From the NCBI RefSeq assembly GCF_014199395.1, contig NZ_JACIJM010000004.1, forward strand, positions 186,001 to 250,000: a DNA stretch of 64,000 nt. Reading direction: 5' to 3'. Numbering within the stretch: the stretch's first letter is position 1; each line of letters opens with the position of its first letter. The position numbers and the translations under genes are program-made. Of the stretch, positions 53,504 to 62,599 are shown piece after piece. The notes under the pieces are model-generated. The model did not search any database. It was given only the letters and a program-made list of their open reading frames with translations, and was not told where the DNA came from. The DNA comes from Yoonia ponticola (GTDB taxonomy: Bacteria > Pseudomonadota > Alphaproteobacteria > Rhodobacterales > Rhodobacteraceae).

Positions 53504-56194
53504 ATGACTGTAACCGTTGGCACAGATACCGCCAAAACCCGTAAAACCCTGACCGTTGGTGGCCAGTCCATTGACTATTACTCGATTCCAGCCGCCGAAG
53601 CTGCGGGCCTTGGTGACTTTTCCAAGCTGCCAGCCGCGCTGAAAGTTGTTCTGGAAAACATGCTGCGCTTCGAAGACGGCGGTTTTTCCGTGTCCGTGGA
53701 CGACATCAAGGCGTTCTCTGAATGGGCCGACAAAGGTGGTAAGAACCCACGCGAAATCGCCTACCGCCCTGCCCGCGTTCTGATGCAGGATTTCACCGGC
53801 GTTCCAGCCGTGGTTGATTTGGCCGCGATGCGCGACGGGATTGTGGCACTTGGTGGCGACGCCCAGCAGATTAACCCGCTGAACCCTGTTGATCTGGTGA
53901 TTGACCACTCTGTGATGATCGACGAATTCGGCAACCCGCGTGCGTTCCAAATGAATGTGGACCGCGAATACGAGCGCAACCTTGAACGCTACACGTTCCT
54001 GAAATGGGGCCAGAAGGCGTTTAACAACTTCCGCGTTGTTCCTCCGGGCACAGGTATCTGTCACCAGGTGAACCTTGAGTATTTGTCGCAAACTGTTTGG
54101 TCCGATACTGACCAACACGGCGTCGAAGTGGCCTACCCTGACACGCTCGTTGGCACTGACAGCCACACAACCATGGTGAACGGTCTGGCCGTTCTGGGTT
54201 GGGGCGTTGGCGGTATTGAAGCCGAAGCTGCAATGCTGGGCCAACCTGTGTCCATGTTGATCCCCGAAGTCGTCGGCTTTGAGCTGACAGGCGAAATGAT
54301 GGAAGGCACAACAGGCACCGACCTCGTGCTGAAAGTCGTTGAAATGCTGCGCGCCCACGGTGTTGTTGGCAAGTTCGTCGAATTCTACGGCAAAGGTCTG
54401 GACGTGCTGCCATTGGCTGACCGTGCAACAATCGCAAACATGGCGCCTGAGTACGGTGCGACATGTGGCTTCTTCCCAATCGACGACGAAACACTGCGTT
54501 ACCTGCGCAACACAGGCCGCGACGAAGACCGCGTTGCATTGGTCGAAGCCTACGCCAAAGCGAACGGTTTCTGGCGCGATGCGGATTACGCACCGATCTA
54601 CACAGCAACATTGTCCCTCGATATGGGCACAATCGTTCCTGCGATTTCCGGTCCAAAGCGTCCACAAGACTACGTGGCACTGACCAACGCCAAAACCGCG
54701 TTCACACGTGAAATGGAAGAAACCTTCAAGCGTCCAATGGGCAAAGAAGTGGCTGTTGCTGGTGAAGATTACACCATGGAATCAGGCAAGGTTGTGATCG
54801 CGTCGATCACGTCCTGCACCAACACATCCAACCCATATGTGATGATCGGCGCGGGCCTTGTGGCACGCAAAGCAGCAGCACTTGGGATGGATCGCAAACC
54901 TTGGGTGAAAACATCGCTTGCACCTGGCTCGCAAGTTGTGTCCGAATATCTTGAGGCCGCTGGCCTGCAAGAAGACCTCGACAAAATCGGGTTCAACCTT
55001 GTTGGCTACGGCTGCACGACCTGTATCGGTAACTCTGGTCCGATCCAAAAAGAACTGTCCGACGCGATTGCCGAAGGCGATTTGGTGGCAACATCCGTGC
55101 TGTCGGGTAACCGCAACTTTGAAGGCCGTATCAGCCCTGACGTGCGCGCGAACTACCTCGCGTCCCCGCCATTGGTTGTGGCTTATGCGCTGGCTGGCAC
55201 CATGGACATCGACCTGTCCACAGACGCAATCGGTCAGGACCGCGACGGCAACGACGTATTCTTGAAAGATATCTGGCCAACAAGCCAAGAGATCAACGAA
55301 CTGGTCGAGAAAACAGTGACCCGCGAAGCGTTCCTCAAGAAATACGCGGACGTCTTCAAAGGCGACGAAAAGTGGCAAGCTGTGCAAACGCCAGATTCCG
55401 AGACCTACGACTGGCCAGCGGCATCGACCTACATCCAGAACCCGCCGTACTTCCAAGGCATGTCCAAAGATCCGGGCAAAATCACCAACCTCACAGGTGC
55501 CAAAGTTCTGGCCGTGCTGGGCGACATGGTCACAACTGACCACATCTCTCCTGCCGGCTCATTCAAAGACACAACACCTGCAGGTCAGTACCTGATTGAT
55601 CGTCAGGTGCCTGTGCGTGAATTCAACTCTTACGGTTCACGTCGTGGTAACCACGAAGTCATGATGCGCGGCACATTCGCCAACATCCGCATCAAGAACG
55701 AGATGCTCGACGGTGTTGAAGGCGGCTACACCAAAGGCCCGGACGGCGAGCAAGCGGCAATCTTTGACGCAGCTATGGCGCACCAAGAAGCAGGCACACC
55801 ATTGGTCATCTTCGCAGGTGAGCAGTACGGTGCAGGGTCTTCACGTGACTGGGCGGCCAAAGGGACGGCATTGCTCGGTGTGAAAGCCGTGATCGCTGAG
55901 AACTTCGAGCGTATCCACCGGTCCAACCTTGTTGGCATGGGTGTGATCCCGTTCGAATTCACAGGTGGTGATAGCCGCAAATCACTCGGCCTGACCGGTG
56001 ACGAAACGGTTGCGATCTCTGGTCTCGACACGATTGAACCACTGCAAGAGGTTCCTGCGACAATCACGATGGCGGACGGCACAGTGAAAGACATCACTGT
56101 AAAATGCCGGATCGATACAGCTGTTGAGATAGAATACATCGAAAACGGTGGCGTGCTGCACTACGTGCTGCGGAACCTGTCCAAATCTGCGTAA
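53504..56194 (+). CDS. acnA: Aconitate hydratase A
   Basis: TCA-cycle enzyme, citrate to isocitrate, with a [4Fe-4S] cluster. 896 residues in the AcnA/IRP layout: IDHSVMIDEFG, DSHTTMVNGLAVLGWGVGG, the cluster Cys in ASITSCTNTSNPYV and VGYGCTTCIGNSGP, and the C-terminal swivel domain GAGSSRDWAAKGTALLGVKA. ATG at 53504 is preceded by AAAGGGA; an in-frame ATG at 53435 lacks this. IRP-like RNA binding when the cluster is lost is known for AcnA in other bacteria. Confidence 0.97.
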   Translation: MTVTVGTDTAKTRKTLTVGGQSIDYYSIPAAEAAGLGDFSKLPAALKVVLENMLRFEDGGFSVSVDDIKAFSEWADKGGKNPREIAYRPARVLMQDFTGVPAVVDLAAMRDGIVALGGDAQQINPLNPVDLVIDHSVMIDEFGNPRAFQMNVDREYERNLERYTFLKWGQKAFNNFRVVPPGTGICHQVNLEYLSQTVWSDTDQHGVEVAYPDTLVGTDSHTTMVNGLAVLGWGVGGIEAEAAMLGQPVSMLIPEVVGFELTGEMMEGTTGTDLVLKVVEMLRAHGVVGKFVEFYGKGLDVLPLADRATIANMAPEYGATCGFFPIDDETLRYLRNTGRDEDRVALVEAYAKANGFWRDADYAPIYTATLSLDMGTIVPAISGPKRPQDYVALTNAKTAFTREMEETFKRPMGKEVAVAGEDYTMESGKVVIASITSCTNTSNPYVMIGAGLVARKAAALGMDRKPWVKTSLAPGSQVVSEYLEAAGLQEDLDKIGFNLVGYGCTTCIGNSGPIQKELSDAIAEGDLVATSVLSGNRNFEGRISPDVRANYLASPPLVVAYALAGTMDIDLSTDAIGQDRDGNDVFLKDIWPTSQEINELVEKTVTREAFLKKYADVFKGDEKWQAVQTPDSETYDWPAASTYIQNPPYFQGMSKDPGKITNLTGAKVLAVLGDMVTTDHISPAGSFKDTTPAGQYLIDRQVPVREFNSYGSRRGNHEVMMRGTFANIRIKNEMLDGVEGGYTKGPDGEQAAIFDAAMAHQEAGTPLVIFAGEQYGAGSSRDWAAKGTALLGVKAVIAENFERIHRSNLVGMGVIPFEFTGGDSRKSLGLTGDETVAISGLDTIEPLQEVPATITMADGTVKDITVKCRIDTAVEIEYIENGGVLHYVLRNLSKSA

Positions 56195-56195
56195 A

Positions 56196-56215
56196 CGAAT
56201 TTTCGCGAAAATTCG
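56196..56215. repeat. 20-bp palindrome CGAATTTTCGCGAAAATTCG after acnA
   Basis: Perfect self-complement starting 1 bp after the acnA stop; identical to 45547-45566. Lies just before the acnA terminator. Confidence 0.85.
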
Positions 56216-56250
56216 AAAGGCCCCAAGCGGAGACGTTTGGGGCCCTTTTT
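56216..56250 (+). terminator. Intrinsic terminator after acnA
   Basis: AAAGGCCCCAA pairs with TTTGGGGCC around a GCGGAGACG loop, followed by CTTTTT. Confidence 0.85.
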
Positions 56251-56276
56251 ATGGGACATATGTTTGGTCGGGAGAG

Positions 56277-56296
56277 CGATTTTTCGCGAAAAATCG
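56277..56296. repeat. 20-bp palindrome CGATTTTTCGCGAAAAATCG
   Basis: Perfect self-complement, third type of the palindrome family, directly abutting the 3'-end element of ccmG. Confidence 0.85.
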
Positions 56297-56355
56297 AGGG
56301 GGCCAGCCCCCGCCCTGCGGGCTCCCCCGGGATTTAGAAGAAGTCAAAGAAGCTT
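56297..56355 (-). repeat. Copy 3 of the gene-3'-end repeat element (after ccmG)
   Basis: Read on the minus strand: AAGCTTCTTTGACTTCTTC (56355-56337) begins at the ccmG stop codon, then TAAATCCCGGGGGAG, then GC-rich hairpins (GCCCGCAGGGC; GGGGGCTGGCCCCC). Matches copy 1 over TTCTTTGACTTCTT, AAATCCCGGGGG and the last hairpin. Confidence 0.75.
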
Positions 56356-56896
56356 AAAGGTCGTCGATTGCTGCGTTCAACGCTGGCAGGAATTGTTGCT
56401 CGACCACTGATCCGACGAGCGGTCCAACTTGGCGGTGCAGCACTGTGCCGTCTGGTCCGATGATGAAGGTCTCGGGTGGTGCCGTGACCCCCCAGTCGAT
56501 GGCCGATCTGCCGCGCGGGTCAAAGCCTGTGGCAAAGAATGGGTTGCCGTCGTCTTTGAGATATTCGACCGCTTGGTCTTGCAGGTCGCGGAAATTGACG
56601 CCTGCCACACGGTAGCCTTGCGCGTCGAGTTCCAGCAGATACGGGTGTTCTGCACGGCATGGCGGGCACCAGCTGGCCCAGAAGTTCACGATGGTGACCT
56701 CGCCGGATGCGAGGTCTTCGGCAGTGAGCAACGGTAGTCCGGTGACGGATTCGGTCGGGAGTGGCGGTGCCGTTTGTCCCACAAAGGTTGATGGCAGTTG
56801 CCCCGGATTTTCGCGGAACATGCCGCTGAGGAATAGTCCTGCAAGGCCTGCGAATATCACCGGCGGAAGGATCAGCATTGGTGGGATTTTAGCCAT
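56354..56896 (-). CDS. ccmG: Cytochrome c biogenesis thiol:disulfide reductase CcmG/DsbE
   Basis: Membrane-anchored periplasmic thioredoxin that keeps apocytochrome c haem-binding cysteines reduced. 180 residues: N-terminal anchor (MLILPPVIFAGLAGLFLSG), then a TlpA-like domain with the active site NFWASWCPPCRAEHPYL, GVNFRDLQDQAVEYLKDDG and the cis-Pro region TAPPETFIIGPDG. ATG at 56896 overlaps ccmD by 8 nt. Last gene of ccmA-B-C-D-G. Confidence 0.95.
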   Translation of the reverse strand: MAKIPPMLILPPVIFAGLAGLFLSGMFRENPGQLPSTFVGQTAPPLPTESVTGLPLLTAEDLASGEVTIVNFWASWCPPCRAEHPYLLELDAQGYRVAGVNFRDLQDQAVEYLKDDGNPFFATGFDPRGRSAIDWGVTAPPETFIIGPDGTVLHRQVGPLVGSVVEQQFLPALNAAIDDL

Positions 56897-57035
56897 TATT
56901 CTCAACCTGTTGCAGTGCAGCCTTAACCCGTTTGGATTGCAGGATGCTGACACAGATCAGCGCCCCCAGTAGCCCCAGCGATATGCCGTAGGACATCAAA
57001 ATCTCAAACGCATATGTGCCTAAATCTGGCATCAT
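56889..57035 (-). CDS. ccmD: Haem exporter protein CcmD
   Basis: 48-residue single-pass membrane protein that stabilises the CcmC-CcmE complex. Sequence MMPDLGTYAFEILMSYGISL is followed by a hydrophobic helix and QSKRVKAAL. The ATG at 57035 overlaps the ccmC stop (ATGA), with AAGGAG 3 nt before it; the second ATG at 57032 is better spaced and equally possible. Confidence 0.9.
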   Translation of the reverse strand: MMPDLGTYAFEILMSYGISLGLLGALICVSILQSKRVKAALQQVENNG

Positions 57036-57760
57036 GCTCTCCTTGCTCTTGCGTGTAGTGCTTTGATCCGTCGCATCCGTATTTCCGTGCGGGTCCGTAG
57101 CAGGACCAGCGCGAGGAACAGCAATCCGAACCCGATCATTGTGATCACCAGCGGTTGCCAGAACACGTCTGACACGTTTTTTTCTTTGTCCAGCGACAGC
57201 GATGCGCCTTGGTGTAGCCCTTGGCTCCAGAATTGTGCCGCATAGCGCGACAGGATCGCAAAGATTGAGCCCACGAGGCACAGGATTGAGGTGAGGTCGG
57301 CCGCTGTGTCGGGGTCTTCGATGGCGGACCACAGGGCCATGTACCCAAGGTAAAACAGAAACAGGATCAGGAACGACGTCAGTCTCGGGTCCCATTCCCA
57401 ATATGTCCCCCAGATCGGTGATCCCCACAGCGCCCCTGTGGCCAGTGCGATCAGTGTCATTGTGATGCCCACGGGTGCTGCCGCTTTGGCTGCCAGTGCC
57501 GAGACGTGGTGTCTGCGCACCAGCCAGATCAGCGAGGCCACCAGCATCATCAGCCATGCGTTGATCGCCATCAAGGCCGCTGGCACATGCAGGTAGATGA
57601 TCTTGACCGTTGATCCTTGGCGGAAGTCATCAGGCGTGAAGAAGAACCCCCAGATCAGCCCAACGGACAGGCACAGCGCCGCTGATCCTGCCACCCAAGG
57701 CAGCACGGGTGCCGTCCAATCCATGAACTTTTTGGGGTTTGCATATTCCCACAATGACAT
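57032..57760 (-). CDS. ccmC: Haem exporter/handling protein CcmC
   Basis: Six-helix membrane protein that loads haem onto CcmE. 242 residues with the tryptophan-rich periplasmic motif WGTYWEWDPRLTS and flanking His residues (IYLHVPAALMAINAW). Start at 57760 follows ccmB by 33 bp. Order ccmB-ccmC-ccmD is normal. Confidence 0.95.
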   Translation of the reverse strand: MSLWEYANPKKFMDWTAPVLPWVAGSAALCLSVGLIWGFFFTPDDFRQGSTVKIIYLHVPAALMAINAWLMMLVASLIWLVRRHHVSALAAKAAAPVGITMTLIALATGALWGSPIWGTYWEWDPRLTSFLILFLFYLGYMALWSAIEDPDTAADLTSILCLVGSIFAILSRYAAQFWSQGLHQGASLSLDKEKNVSDVFWQPLVITMIGFGLLFLALVLLRTRTEIRMRRIKALHARARRA

Positions 57761-57793
57761 CGTTTTCCGTCTCTCCCTTGGTCGAACCCAGCA

Positions 57794-58450
57794 TTAGCGC
57801 AGATTGACCCGTAATGCAGCAGCCGTCGCGAACGGTAGCACCGCAATTGACCCTAATGTGATCACGCCCAGTAGCATCAATGGCGTGGTCGCCGCCATCC
57901 CGTCTGCCCCCCTGCGCACCGCGTCCGCGCCCATGATCAGCGTCGGCACATATAGCGGGAGAACTAGTAGCGATAGCAAGAGGCCACCGCGTCGCAGTCC
58001 TACAGTTAATGCCGCCCCAAATGTGCCGATCATCGACAAGCCGGGTGTGCCGATCAGCAGCGACAGGATCAGGTAGGCGTAGGCGTCGGGTGACAGGTGC
58101 AGCAGGAACCCAAGGACGGGTGCTGCGAAGCACAGCGGCAGGCCCGTGGTGATCCAATGTGCAAGCGCTTTGATCACACTCACGCTTTCCAGTGGTAGCG
58201 GTGATGTGGCCAGTAGGCCCAGCGATCCGTCCTCGAAATCAAGCGCGAATATCCGGTCCAATGACAGCAGCGCCGCCAGCAAGGCCGCGACCCACAAGAT
58301 GCCAGGTGCGATAATGCTCAGCAGGTCCGCATTTGGGCCAACACCAAACGGCACGAGCACAACCACGATCAGGAAAAACGCGAGCCCAAGGCCAAAGCCG
58401 CCGCCCGCCCGAATGGCAAGGCGCAGGTCACGGAGCAGTAAAGCCTTCAC
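57794..58450 (-). CDS. ccmB: Haem exporter ABC permease CcmB
   Basis: 218 residues, six membrane helices, typical N-terminus [20 protein letters not shown] and the [36 protein letters not shown] and [20 protein letters not shown] segments of CcmB. Partners CcmA; its ATG overlaps the ccmA stop by 4 nt. Confidence 0.95.
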   Translation of the reverse strand: MKALLLRDLRLAIRAGGGFGLGLAFFLIVVVLVPFGVGPNADLLSIIAPGILWVAALLAALLSLDRIFALDFEDGSLGLLATSPLPLESVSVIKALAHWITTGLPLCFAAPVLGFLLHLSPDAYAYLILSLLIGTPGLSMIGTFGAALTVGLRRGGLLLSLLVLPLYVPTLIMGADAVRRGADGMAATTPLMLLGVITLGSIAVLPFATAAALRVNLR

Positions 58451-59064
58451 AAGAACGCCTCGTCGGACGCCCCGTCGTTATCGGCCTCTGTTGCTTTGAA
58501 CGGTGTCAGGTCCAGTTCCGGCAGGTCCAGCCCGAGGTCGATATGGGTTGCGATCACCGCCGCCCCGCCTTTGGCAAGATGGTGGTCACGTAGGAATTTC
58601 GCGAAGAGTTTCACCGAAAAGCCGTCCAGCGACACAGTCGGTTCATCCAGCAACAACACGGGCCGTTTGACCACGGCCAAACGCGCGAGGCCTAACCTGC
58701 GCTTTTGTCCCGCCGATAATGTCCCAGCGATCCGGTCTTTCAAATCAGCGATATCGAAATGGTCGAACGCCGCGTCATCCAGCGTGCTGCCGTGGACTTC
58801 GGCCCAGAACGACAGGTTTTCGCGGACCGTCAGCGCGTCTTTGACACCGTCCGCGTGGCTCGCGTAGGCGGTTGTTTCAGGCGCGGCCAGAACCTCGCCC
58901 TTCAACGCAGGTTGCAACCCTGCGATGGTGCGCAGCAACGTCGTTTTGCCAATCCCGTTGGGGCCGCGCAGCACAAGCGCCTCGCCCGCGTTGACCGTAA
59001 ATCCGACACCCGCCAGCACCGCCGCGCCGCCGCGTGTGCATGTCAGATCGCGGACGGTTAGCAT
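58447..59064 (-). CDS. ccmA: Haem exporter ATP-binding protein CcmA
   Basis: 205-residue ABC ATPase that drives release of holo-CcmE. Walker [17 protein letters not shown], signature [14 protein letters not shown] and Walker [15 protein letters not shown] are complete. First gene of the ccm operon, 3 bp after the Mth938-like gene, so the run secDF-Mth938-like-ccm may be co-transcribed. Confidence 0.96.
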   Translation of the reverse strand: MLTVRDLTCTRGGAAVLAGVGFTVNAGEALVLRGPNGIGKTTLLRTIAGLQPALKGEVLAAPETTAYASHADGVKDALTVRENLSFWAEVHGSTLDDAAFDHFDIADLKDRIAGTLSAGQKRRLGLARLAVVKRPVLLLDEPTVSLDGFSVKLFAKFLRDHHLAKGGAAVIATHIDLGLDLPELDLTPFKATEADNDGASDEAFL

Positions 59065-59067
59065 GTC

Positions 59068-59421
59068 TTACACCGGCATCAGGGCCACCGCGACGCGGCG
59101 CCCTTCGGACAACAACACGTTGTAGGTGCGGCAGGCAGCGGGCGAGGCCATGACCTCGACGCCGATGCCTGCTTCTTCCAATGGATCGCGGAAATCGGCG
59201 GGGATATGTGCGATCTCAGCGCCAGTGCCCACGAACAACACGTCGATGTCGTCCTTTTTCGACAGGATCGTCGCCATGTCGCCGTACCCATCCCACGACA
59301 CAACACCTGTGGAGAACGCGCAGATCGCACCGTCGAACACTTGTCCACCGATCCGAAAGAAACCCGGCCCGTAGCCGTCAATCGGTTTGCTGTCGTCGTA
59401 GTGGATTTCGTGCAGGCGCAT
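59068..59421 (-). CDS. Mth938-like domain protein (DUF498 / NDUFAF3 family)
   Basis: 117 residues with the family core YGPGFFRIGGQVFDGAICAF, LFVGTGAEIAHIPADFR and VEVMASPAACRTYNVLLSEG followed by RRVAVALMPV. Homologues include the mitochondrial complex I assembly factor NDUFAF3; the bacterial role is not established. Placed between secDF and ccmA, a common alphaproteobacterial order. Confidence 0.9.
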   Translation of the reverse strand: MRLHEIHYDDSKPIDGYGPGFFRIGGQVFDGAICAFSTGVVSWDGYGDMATILSKKDDIDVLFVGTGAEIAHIPADFRDPLEEAGIGVEVMASPAACRTYNVLLSEGRRVAVALMPV

Positions 59422-59433
59422 TGCGGTCCCCTC

Positions 59434-62067
59434 TTAGGCGTCAATGTTGGCGTATTGGTTGCCAACGGTAGGCGACTTTTTCGACCAGTCGCGCTTGACG
59501 CCCAGCATCAGTAGCACGGACGACGCCACGAAGATCGAAGAATATGTCCCGATGAACACGCCCCACATCATCGCGAAGACAAAGCCACGGATCACATCGC
59601 CACCCAAGATAAACAGCGCAACAAGAGCCAGCATCGTGGTGACCGATGTCATCAAGGTCCGGCTCAGCGTTTCGTTGATCGAGATATTCAACACCTCTTT
59701 GAGCGGCTTTTGTTTGTACTTGCGCAGGTTCTCACGCACGCGGTCAAACACAATCACCGTATCGTTGATCGAATAGCCCACGATGGTCAGCAAGGCCGCG
59801 ATAATCGCCAGATCGAACTTGATCTGTAGCTCCGAGAAAATCCCGATTGTCAGCACCACGTCATGCACAAGTGCGATCACAGCACCCACAGCAAACTGCC
59901 ACTCAAAGCGCATCCAGATATAAAGCAGGATCGCCCCCACGGCCAAGGCCACAGCCACAAACGCGGTCTGGATCAATTCGCCCGATACCTTGGGTCCAAC
60001 TGATTCCACGGATGGGAAGGTCACTGTCTCGTCAATCGCGAGTAGCACGTCTTTCACCGCGTCAATCGTGTCGATCCCGACGCTTTCCTGCCCGTCTTGG
60101 GCTTGGATACGGATCATGGCGACGTTCTGATCGTCCGCAAAGTTTGGATCAAACACTTCGGTAATGGTCACATCCCCGAGGTCCAGCGGGGCAATCGCGT
60201 CGCGGTATTCGCCCACGTCAATTATCTGCTCGGATTGGGTACGAATGGACGTGCCACCTTGGAAATCAATGCCGTAGTTCAGCCCTTGGGCCAAGAACGA
60301 TCCGAAGGCCACAACAACCAGCACCGCTGACATGCCCAGCCACAGCTTTGCACGCGCGAAAAAGTTGAACGATGTGTTGTCTTTGACCAGTTTCAACACG
60401 CCACGGATCGGCAAATCTTTTGGCCGCTTGCGACCGTACCACATGACAATAATCAAACGGGTCACAAAGATCGCGGTAAAGACCGAGGTCAGAATGCCGA
60501 GACCCAAGGTGATCGCAAAGCCGCGCACTGGGCCAGAGCCCGCAAGGAACAGGATCAACGCCGTGATGAATGTCGTGACGTTCGCATCCAAGATTGATGA
60601 CAATGCGCGCTCGTAGCCCAGCTCAATCGCGCGGGCTGATCCTTTGGCGGTTTGCATCTCTTCTTTGATGCGCTCGAAAATAATCACGTTGGCGTCCACC
60701 GCCATACCAATCGTCAACACGATCCCTGCAATGCCGGGCAATGTCAGCGTGGCACCAATCATCGACAACAGGCCAAAGATCAGGCCGACGTTGATAATCA
60801 AAGCGATGTTCGCAAAGATACCGAACAACCCGTAGGACAAGGTCATATAGATCAGAATGCCCAGACCCGCGACGATACAGGCGATTTTACCCGCATCGAT
60901 GCTGTCTTGGCCCAACTCTGGTCCAATGGTCCGTTCTTCAAGGAATGTCAGTTCCGCAGGCAACGCCCCTGCCCGCAGCAATACGGCCAAGTTTGTTGAT
61001 TCTTGGACCGAGAAATCACCCGTGATGATGCCGGACCCACCCGGGATATGGCTTTGGATGGTCGGTGCGCTGATAACTTCGTTATCAAGCACGATGGCAA
61101 ACGGTGCGCCGATGTTTTCAAGCGTGTAGTTACCAAACTTACGCGCACCCGTCGGGTTAAAGCGGAAATTCACCGCAGGACGGCTGTTCTGGTCAAATGC
61201 AGGCTGCGCGTCGGTCAGTTCTTCGCCGGTCACAACAGGGCTGCGTTCCAGAATGTAATACAGGCCCGGTTGATCCAGCGATGGGACCAATTCGTTGCCC
61301 GAACCGGGGTTCGTGTTTGGATCGCTGACGCTGCCCACAACAGGCTGGAATGTCAGTTGGGCGGTGGTGCCGATCAGGTCTTTGACCTCTTCAGCAGACC
61401 CAATGCCCGGCACTTGGATCAGAATCCGTGATGTGCCTTGGCGCTGGATTGTGGGTTCGCGTGTGCCAACCTCGTCAATCCGGCGACGGATAATTTCGAG
61501 CGATTGCAAGATGGTACGTTCATCAACTGCGGCTTTTTCAGCGTCAGACAGCGTGACAGTAAACACGTTGCCGTTGGCCGATACGTCGATATTGCTGGCA
61601 CCCGCCCCTGTCAGGCTGACAATCGGCTGCGCCAAACCGCGCACCAATGCTAATGCCTCGGACACGCCTGCTTCTTCGGAGATGGAGAAACGCAGCACAT
61701 CTTCGGGCGCATCCAGATCACGCTGGACAAAACCAACCGTGTCACGTTCTGCGGCCAGCGTATCGCGGACCTCTGGCCACATGCCGTCGATGACGGATGC
61801 ATAAACCTGATCCACCTGCACTTCGGCGAGCAAATGCGCGCCGCCGCGCAGATCAAGACCCAGATTAACCAGACCAGAGGGCAGGAAATCCGGCCAAAGG
61901 CCGTAATCGGCCTCTAGCTGTTCGTTCGACTGGCCAGCCTCAACCAAGACCGCCGCATCATTGTGCTTTTCTACGTTAGAATAAAAGCCATTGGGCAAAG
62001 CCAACAAAAGACCAACCACGCAGGTCAGCCAGATCATGGTTTGCTTAAATGCGGAAATCTGAAGCAT
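59434..62067 (-). CDS. secDF: Protein translocase SecD-SecF fusion
   Basis: 877-residue fusion of SecD (about 1-545) and SecF (about 555-877). SecD part: N-terminal anchor, GLDLRGGAHLLAEVQVD, P1 head domain, and GIAGIVLTIGMAVDANVIIF with ERIKEE. SecF part: LNYGIDFQGGTSIRTQSEQ, VVGYSINDTVIVFDRVREN and TLSRTLMTSVTTMLALVALF. Twelve membrane helices expected. Uses the proton-motive force to pull exported proteins on the periplasmic side. The join has no stop or frameshift. Confidence 0.96.
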   Translation of the reverse strand: MLQISAFKQTMIWLTCVVGLLLALPNGFYSNVEKHNDAAVLVEAGQSNEQLEADYGLWPDFLPSGLVNLGLDLRGGAHLLAEVQVDQVYASVIDGMWPEVRDTLAAERDTVGFVQRDLDAPEDVLRFSISEEAGVSEALALVRGLAQPIVSLTGAGASNIDVSANGNVFTVTLSDAEKAAVDERTILQSLEIIRRRIDEVGTREPTIQRQGTSRILIQVPGIGSAEEVKDLIGTTAQLTFQPVVGSVSDPNTNPGSGNELVPSLDQPGLYYILERSPVVTGEELTDAQPAFDQNSRPAVNFRFNPTGARKFGNYTLENIGAPFAIVLDNEVISAPTIQSHIPGGSGIITGDFSVQESTNLAVLLRAGALPAELTFLEERTIGPELGQDSIDAGKIACIVAGLGILIYMTLSYGLFGIFANIALIINVGLIFGLLSMIGATLTLPGIAGIVLTIGMAVDANVIIFERIKEEMQTAKGSARAIELGYERALSSILDANVTTFITALILFLAGSGPVRGFAITLGLGILTSVFTAIFVTRLIIVMWYGRKRPKDLPIRGVLKLVKDNTSFNFFARAKLWLGMSAVLVVVAFGSFLAQGLNYGIDFQGGTSIRTQSEQIIDVGEYRDAIAPLDLGDVTITEVFDPNFADDQNVAMIRIQAQDGQESVGIDTIDAVKDVLLAIDETVTFPSVESVGPKVSGELIQTAFVAVALAVGAILLYIWMRFEWQFAVGAVIALVHDVVLTIGIFSELQIKFDLAIIAALLTIVGYSINDTVIVFDRVRENLRKYKQKPLKEVLNISINETLSRTLMTSVTTMLALVALFILGGDVIRGFVFAMMWGVFIGTYSSIFVASSVLLMLGVKRDWSKKSPTVGNQYANIDA

Positions 62068-62112
62068 CGGTTGTGGCCTCCCCGGCCAAAAATCAAGCGC
62101 GTTTGGTCGCGT

Positions 62113-62394
62113 TTACTTGGCTGGTTCTGTCTTGCTCACAACGGTCGCGATTGTGGACCGAACAACGCGAACATTCACGCCTTGTGCAATTTCAACTTCA
62201 ACTTCGTTGCTGTCGTCTTTGACTTTGGTCACTTTGCCCATCACGCCGCCTTGGGTGATGACCTGATCGCCCCGACGCAGCGCGGTTACCATCGCCTGAT
62301 GTTCTTTCAGTTTTTTCTGCTGTGGGCGGATCAGCAAGAAATACATGATCCCGAAAATAAGCAGCAGTGGCACAAGTGATTGAATGCCGTCCAT
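62113..62394 (-). CDS. yajC: Preprotein translocase subunit YajC
   Basis: 93 residues: one membrane helix (LVPLLLIFGIMYFLLIRPQQ), then LRRGDQVITQGGVMGKVTKV. The start at 62394 (MDGIQS) opens the conserved part; a longer frame exists to 62430. Cotranscribed with secDF 45 bp downstream. Confidence 0.95.
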   Translation of the reverse strand: MDGIQSLVPLLLIFGIMYFLLIRPQQKKLKEHQAMVTALRRGDQVITQGGVMGKVTKVKDDSNEVEVEIAQGVNVRVVRSTIATVVSKTEPAK

Positions 62395-62599
62395 GGATAG
62401 TCCCCAGTCTTTATTGTCTATGGCAGGCAAGGCTGCCCACGTTTGATGTTAGATCAGGCACACAGCCCGAAGTCGCGGCACATTAGGTTGGAGCGCCCAA
62501 AATGGCAACGCGACATCTGCGCTTTTCGTGGTTCACAGCACCCTTTGTTTCAGGCATATGGGGGCACGTTTTACAACTTTCCAGACAAGGACTGAACAA

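Noticed and set aside
53321..54667. A 448-codon minus-strand open frame antisense to acnA
   Set aside because: It mirrors the strongly codon-biased acnA in the opposite strand, has Cys/His/Gln-rich low-plausibility composition and no homology signs.
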